Assembly: GCA_002412495.1 (NCBI GenBank)
Contig: DHVE01000077.1
Location: forward strand, 1 to 15,598
Reading direction: 5' to 3'
Length of the DNA stretch: 15,598 nucleotides
Origin: Betaproteobacteria bacterium UBA5216
GTDB taxonomy: Bacteria > Pseudomonadota > Gammaproteobacteria > Burkholderiales > SG8-41
The position numbers and the translations under genes were made by a program. How positions within the stretch are numbered: position 1 is the first letter of the stretch; each line of letters begins with the position of its first letter. This document shows, in pieces, positions 13,778 through 15,598 of the stretch. The notes beneath the pieces are model-generated. The model searched no databases and was not told the origin of the DNA. It saw only the letters and a list, made by a program, of their open reading frames with translations.

Positions 13778-14314
13778 ATGGGAAAGATATTTCTCGTAGT
13801 ACCTGACGCGCCAATAGAAGAGGTCGCGCAGTTAAAATCTAACCGCACGCTGGGCAGCGGAGGCATACGCCTCGGCATACTCGACAACAGCAAGGCTAAC
13901 GCCGATCACCTGCTGAACCTGATCGTCGAAGGTGTCAAAAAAGAATACCAGGTTGATTCGGTGGTTATTAAGCGCAAACCGACTTCCAGCCGGCCGGCAA
14001 CGGATCAAGTACTCGATGAATTGGCAAAGGAGGCTGATCTCGTGATCAGCGCCATGGCCGATTGAGGCTCGTGCACGTCGTGGAGTGTCCACGACATGGC
14101 ACAGTTGACCAAGCGCGGTTTGATCGCTGCCGTGGTTTGTTCGGATACGTTCATGAAACTCGGTTCGGCGCAGGCCAAGGTGTTCGGCGTGCCGGATCTG
14201 CCGCTGCTGAAGATTCAACATCCCCTCGGTGGATTGAACATGGATAAAGTGGTTGAACGGGCGGGCGTGGCGTTGCCGCAATTGCTCAAAGTCGTGAAGG
14301 AGAAACGCACGTGA
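13778..14314 (+). CDS. UGSC-family selenoprotein (in-frame TGA read as selenocysteine, residue 96)
   Basis: With TGA at 14063-14065 read as Sec, one continuous 178-residue protein results. A strong AAGGAG (13766-13771) precedes the ATG. The motif at residues 96-99 is U-G-S-C, giving MADUGSCTSWSVHD, which I recognise as the signature of the UGSC family of (seleno)proteins, some members having Cys instead of Sec. The N-terminal part (LGILDNSKANADHLLNLIVEGV) and the alternating beta/alpha pattern suggest a Rossmann-like fold; the later part holds AAVVCSDTF and VPDLPLLKIQHPLGGLN. The reaction is unknown, though Sec two residues from Cys implies redox chemistry. An ordinary gene caller would report two ORFs, 13778-14065 and 14096-14314, losing the motif between them. 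The final TGA (14312-14314) overlaps the GTG start of the partner gene. Expression needs selA, selB, selC and selD elsewhere in the genome. Confidence 0.9.
14066..14102 (+). promoter_or_regulatory. Bacterial SECIS-like hairpin after the Sec TGA
   Basis: Directly after the TGA, GTCGTGGA (14077-14084) and TCCACGAC (14088-14095) form a perfect 8-bp stem closed by GTG (14085-14087), or 7 bp around AGTGT. An outer GTGC (14071-14074) pairs with GCAC (14099-14102). The loop G and T are bases 20 and 21 after the TGA, the place of the GU contacted by SelB in E. coli fdhF mRNA as I recall it. This fits the requirements of a bacterial SECIS element within the coding region. Confidence 0.8.
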
Positions 14315-15432
14315 GTTCCTTGTCCCTGAATGCAATGCTGAAAGCGCCCGGCGCCATGGTCGAGTGCGACGACGACCCCGAAGCGGTGTATGAATTTTTG
14401 TGCAGCAAAGGCTGGAGCGATGGCCTGCCGGTGATTCCGCCGACGCCGGAGCGCGTCGAGCGCATGCTTGCCTACTGCGACCGCGATTTTGACAAGCCGA
14501 TCATCAAAGTGCCGCCGCGTTTTGGCGCCGCAACGCCGATACGTGTCGCCGCCAACGCGGTGATGGCCGGCTGCAAGCCGGAGTATTTCCCGCTGGTGTT
14601 GCTGGCGCTGGAAGCGATGTCCGAAGAGCAATACAACCTGTATGGCACGCAGGCGACCACCCACCCGTGCACGCCGATGCTGATTTTTAACGGCCCGGTG
14701 GTGAAGGAGGTGGGACTCAACTCAGGCCACAACGTGATGGGCAATTACTTTCGCGCCAACGCAGCCATCGGCCGCGCAGTGCGGCTGGCGCTGGTGAATA
14801 TCGGCGCGGCAATTCCCGGCACGGGCGACATGGCCACCGCGGGCACGCCGTGCAAATTCACGTTCTGCGTCGCGGAAAACGAGGACGCCAGCCCGTGGGA
14901 GCCGTTGCACGTGGAGCGCGGTTACGCGAAAGACAACAACACCGTCACGGTGGTGGCCGCGGAAGGCCCGCACAATATCAACGACCACGAAAGCATCACG
15001 CCCGAAGGCATACTCACCATGGTCGCGGGCACCATGCCCAGCACGGGCGCGAACAATGCCTACTACGACGGGCAGCCGGTGATGGCGTTCGGTCCGGAGC
15101 ACGCGGCCACGGTAGCCAGCGGCGGCATGACCAAGGCGCAGGTCAAGCAGTGGCTGTGGGAGCACGCAACGCTGCCGATGTCGAAGTTTTCGAAAGAGGG
15201 CATTGAGCGGCGTTTTCGTCGCAAGCTCGCCGAAAAATTCGCCAATGCGCCGCTCGATACGCCGGTGCATATGTGGGCGAAGCCCGAAGACCTGATCATC
15301 ATCGTCACCGGCGGCGCGGGCAAGCACTCGCAGTGGGTGCCGACGTTCGGCAACACCCGTTCGGCGACGCGGGCGCTCAAGCGCGCGGATGGCGAGCTGG
15401 TGAAGTCGATTCAGGAGTTAAAGCGCGGGTAG
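14311..15432 (+). CDS. Conserved protein coupled to the UGSC selenoprotein, function unknown
   Basis: A 373-residue protein starting at GTG (14311), with AAGGAG at 14297-14302 and a 4-base GTGA overlap with the selenoprotein stop. No signal peptide or membrane helix is visible, so it is likely cytoplasmic. I recognise the conserved pattern GWSDGLPVIPPTPERVERML (residues 34-53), then KVPPRFGAATPIRVAANAVMAGCKPEY, THPCTPMLIFNGP, GTPCKFTFCVAENEDASPWEPLHVERG and GPHNINDHESITPEG; such proteins occur next to UGSC genes, from memory, without an assigned reaction. Cysteines C88, C120, C181 and C186 fall within conserved-looking blocks. The tight coupling suggests a complex or a shared pathway with the selenoprotein. 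I cannot name a fold or enzyme class with confidence. Confidence 0.85.
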   Translation: MSSLSLNAMLKAPGAMVECDDDPEAVYEFLCSKGWSDGLPVIPPTPERVERMLAYCDRDFDKPIIKVPPRFGAATPIRVAANAVMAGCKPEYFPLVLLALEAMSEEQYNLYGTQATTHPCTPMLIFNGPVVKEVGLNSGHNVMGNYFRANAAIGRAVRLALVNIGAAIPGTGDMATAGTPCKFTFCVAENEDASPWEPLHVERGYAKDNNTVTVVAAEGPHNINDHESITPEGILTMVAGTMPSTGANNAYYDGQPVMAFGPEHAATVASGGMTKAQVKQWLWEHATLPMSKFSKEGIERRFRRKLAEKFANAPLDTPVHMWAKPEDLIIIVTGGAGKHSQWVPTFGNTRSATRALKRADGELVKSIQELKRG

Positions 15433-15448
15433 GGACACTGGGGAGTGA

Positions 15449-15598
15449 TCAATCAAGGCGGATGCCCGCCGCCTTGATCACCTTTGCCCATGTGGCAATC
15501 TGCTTCTTGATGTAATCCGCCAGTTCTTCGGGTGTGCTGCCGGCGATGTACGTGCCGGAGGCTGCGAATCGTTCCTTCGTAAGCTCCCCCGTCAAGCG
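15449..15598 (-). CDS. Second Bug/TctC-family receptor, C-terminal fragment (5' end outside window)
   Basis: Reading the minus strand from the window edge gives 49 residues and a TGA stop. The text contains FAASGTYIAGSTPEELADY followed by IKKQIATWAKVIKAAGIRLD, the standard C-terminus of Bug-type tripartite tricarboxylate receptors (compare GIKLD at the end of the receptor at 12603-13562). Most of the gene lies beyond the window. It converges on the UGSC operon with 16 bases between stops. Confidence 0.88.
   Translation of the reverse strand, partial: RLTGELTKERFAASGTYIAGSTPEELADYIKKQIATWAKVIKAAGIRLD
15452..15478. terminator. Perfect hairpin overlapping the receptor stop region
   Basis: ATCAAGGCGG (15452-15461) and CCGCCTTGAT (15469-15478) form a perfect 10-bp stem with a 7-base loop, 19 bases after the UGSC-partner stop and within the last codons of the convergent receptor gene. 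It may end transcription from the plus-strand operon, but there is no U-tract, so the assignment is tentative. Confidence 0.45.

Noticed and set aside
13778..14065. A separate 95-residue gene ending at TGA 14063-14065, with another at 14096-14314
   Set aside because: Both pieces are in the same frame, the bases between them encode the GSC part of the UGSC motif, the second piece has no ribosome site, and a SECIS-like hairpin follows the TGA. One read-through selenoprotein explains this better.

Overview
This GC-rich window (roughly 60% by eye) is densely coded, with no tRNA, rRNA, CRISPR or insertion-sequence transposase seen. Two Bug/TctC-type solute receptors, an HrpA helicase, RlmJ and short palindromic intergenic repeats suggest a betaproteobacterium, probably Burkholderiales-like. 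That placement is inference. No gene-free stretch exceeds about 220 bases.

Layout. Positions 1-1633 hold the 3' half of a class I aminotransferase, translationally coupled (ATGA overlap) to a class III nucleotide cyclase that carries a C-terminal PilZ domain. A TauE/SafE-type permease (minus) diverges from a secreted coiled-coil protein (plus). Then comes a plus-strand cluster at 3350-5758: histidine phosphatase, small alpha/beta hydrolase, and a lipoprotein metallopeptidase with HExxH. A palindromic repeat (5800-5878) separates it from a YbhB/PEBP protein. Next is a full-length hrpA, which contains an in-frame palindromic insertion at the junction of its two helicase domains. hrpA converges on rlmJ (minus), which is preceded in the same operon by a MazG-like pyrophosphohydrolase. 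A Mesh1-like (p)ppGpp hydrolase diverges from that operon.

The most notable region is 12603-15598. A Bug receptor gene is followed by a nested 150-bp palindromic element. After it lies a gene that looks like two ORFs split by TGA at 14063-14065. The frame stays open on both sides and reads through as U-G-S-C. An 8-bp hairpin starts 11 bases after the TGA and places GU in its apical loop at +20/+21, the position of the loop GU in E. coli fdhF as I remember it. I interpret this as a UGSC-family selenoprotein (Sec at residue 96 of 178). A 4-bp overlap (GTGA) couples it to a 373-aa conserved partner of unknown function with a GWSDGLPVIPPT motif and several conserved-looking cysteines. A second Bug receptor (partial, minus strand) closes the window.

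How the genes may work together. The selenoprotein and its partner form a tight two-gene operon between two carboxylate-type receptor genes, so a selenium-dependent redox step acting on an imported small organic acid is a reasonable but unproven hypothesis. The rest is mostly housekeeping (RNA helicase, rRNA methylation, nucleotide-pool and alarmone hydrolysis) plus one signalling fusion (cyclase-PilZ).
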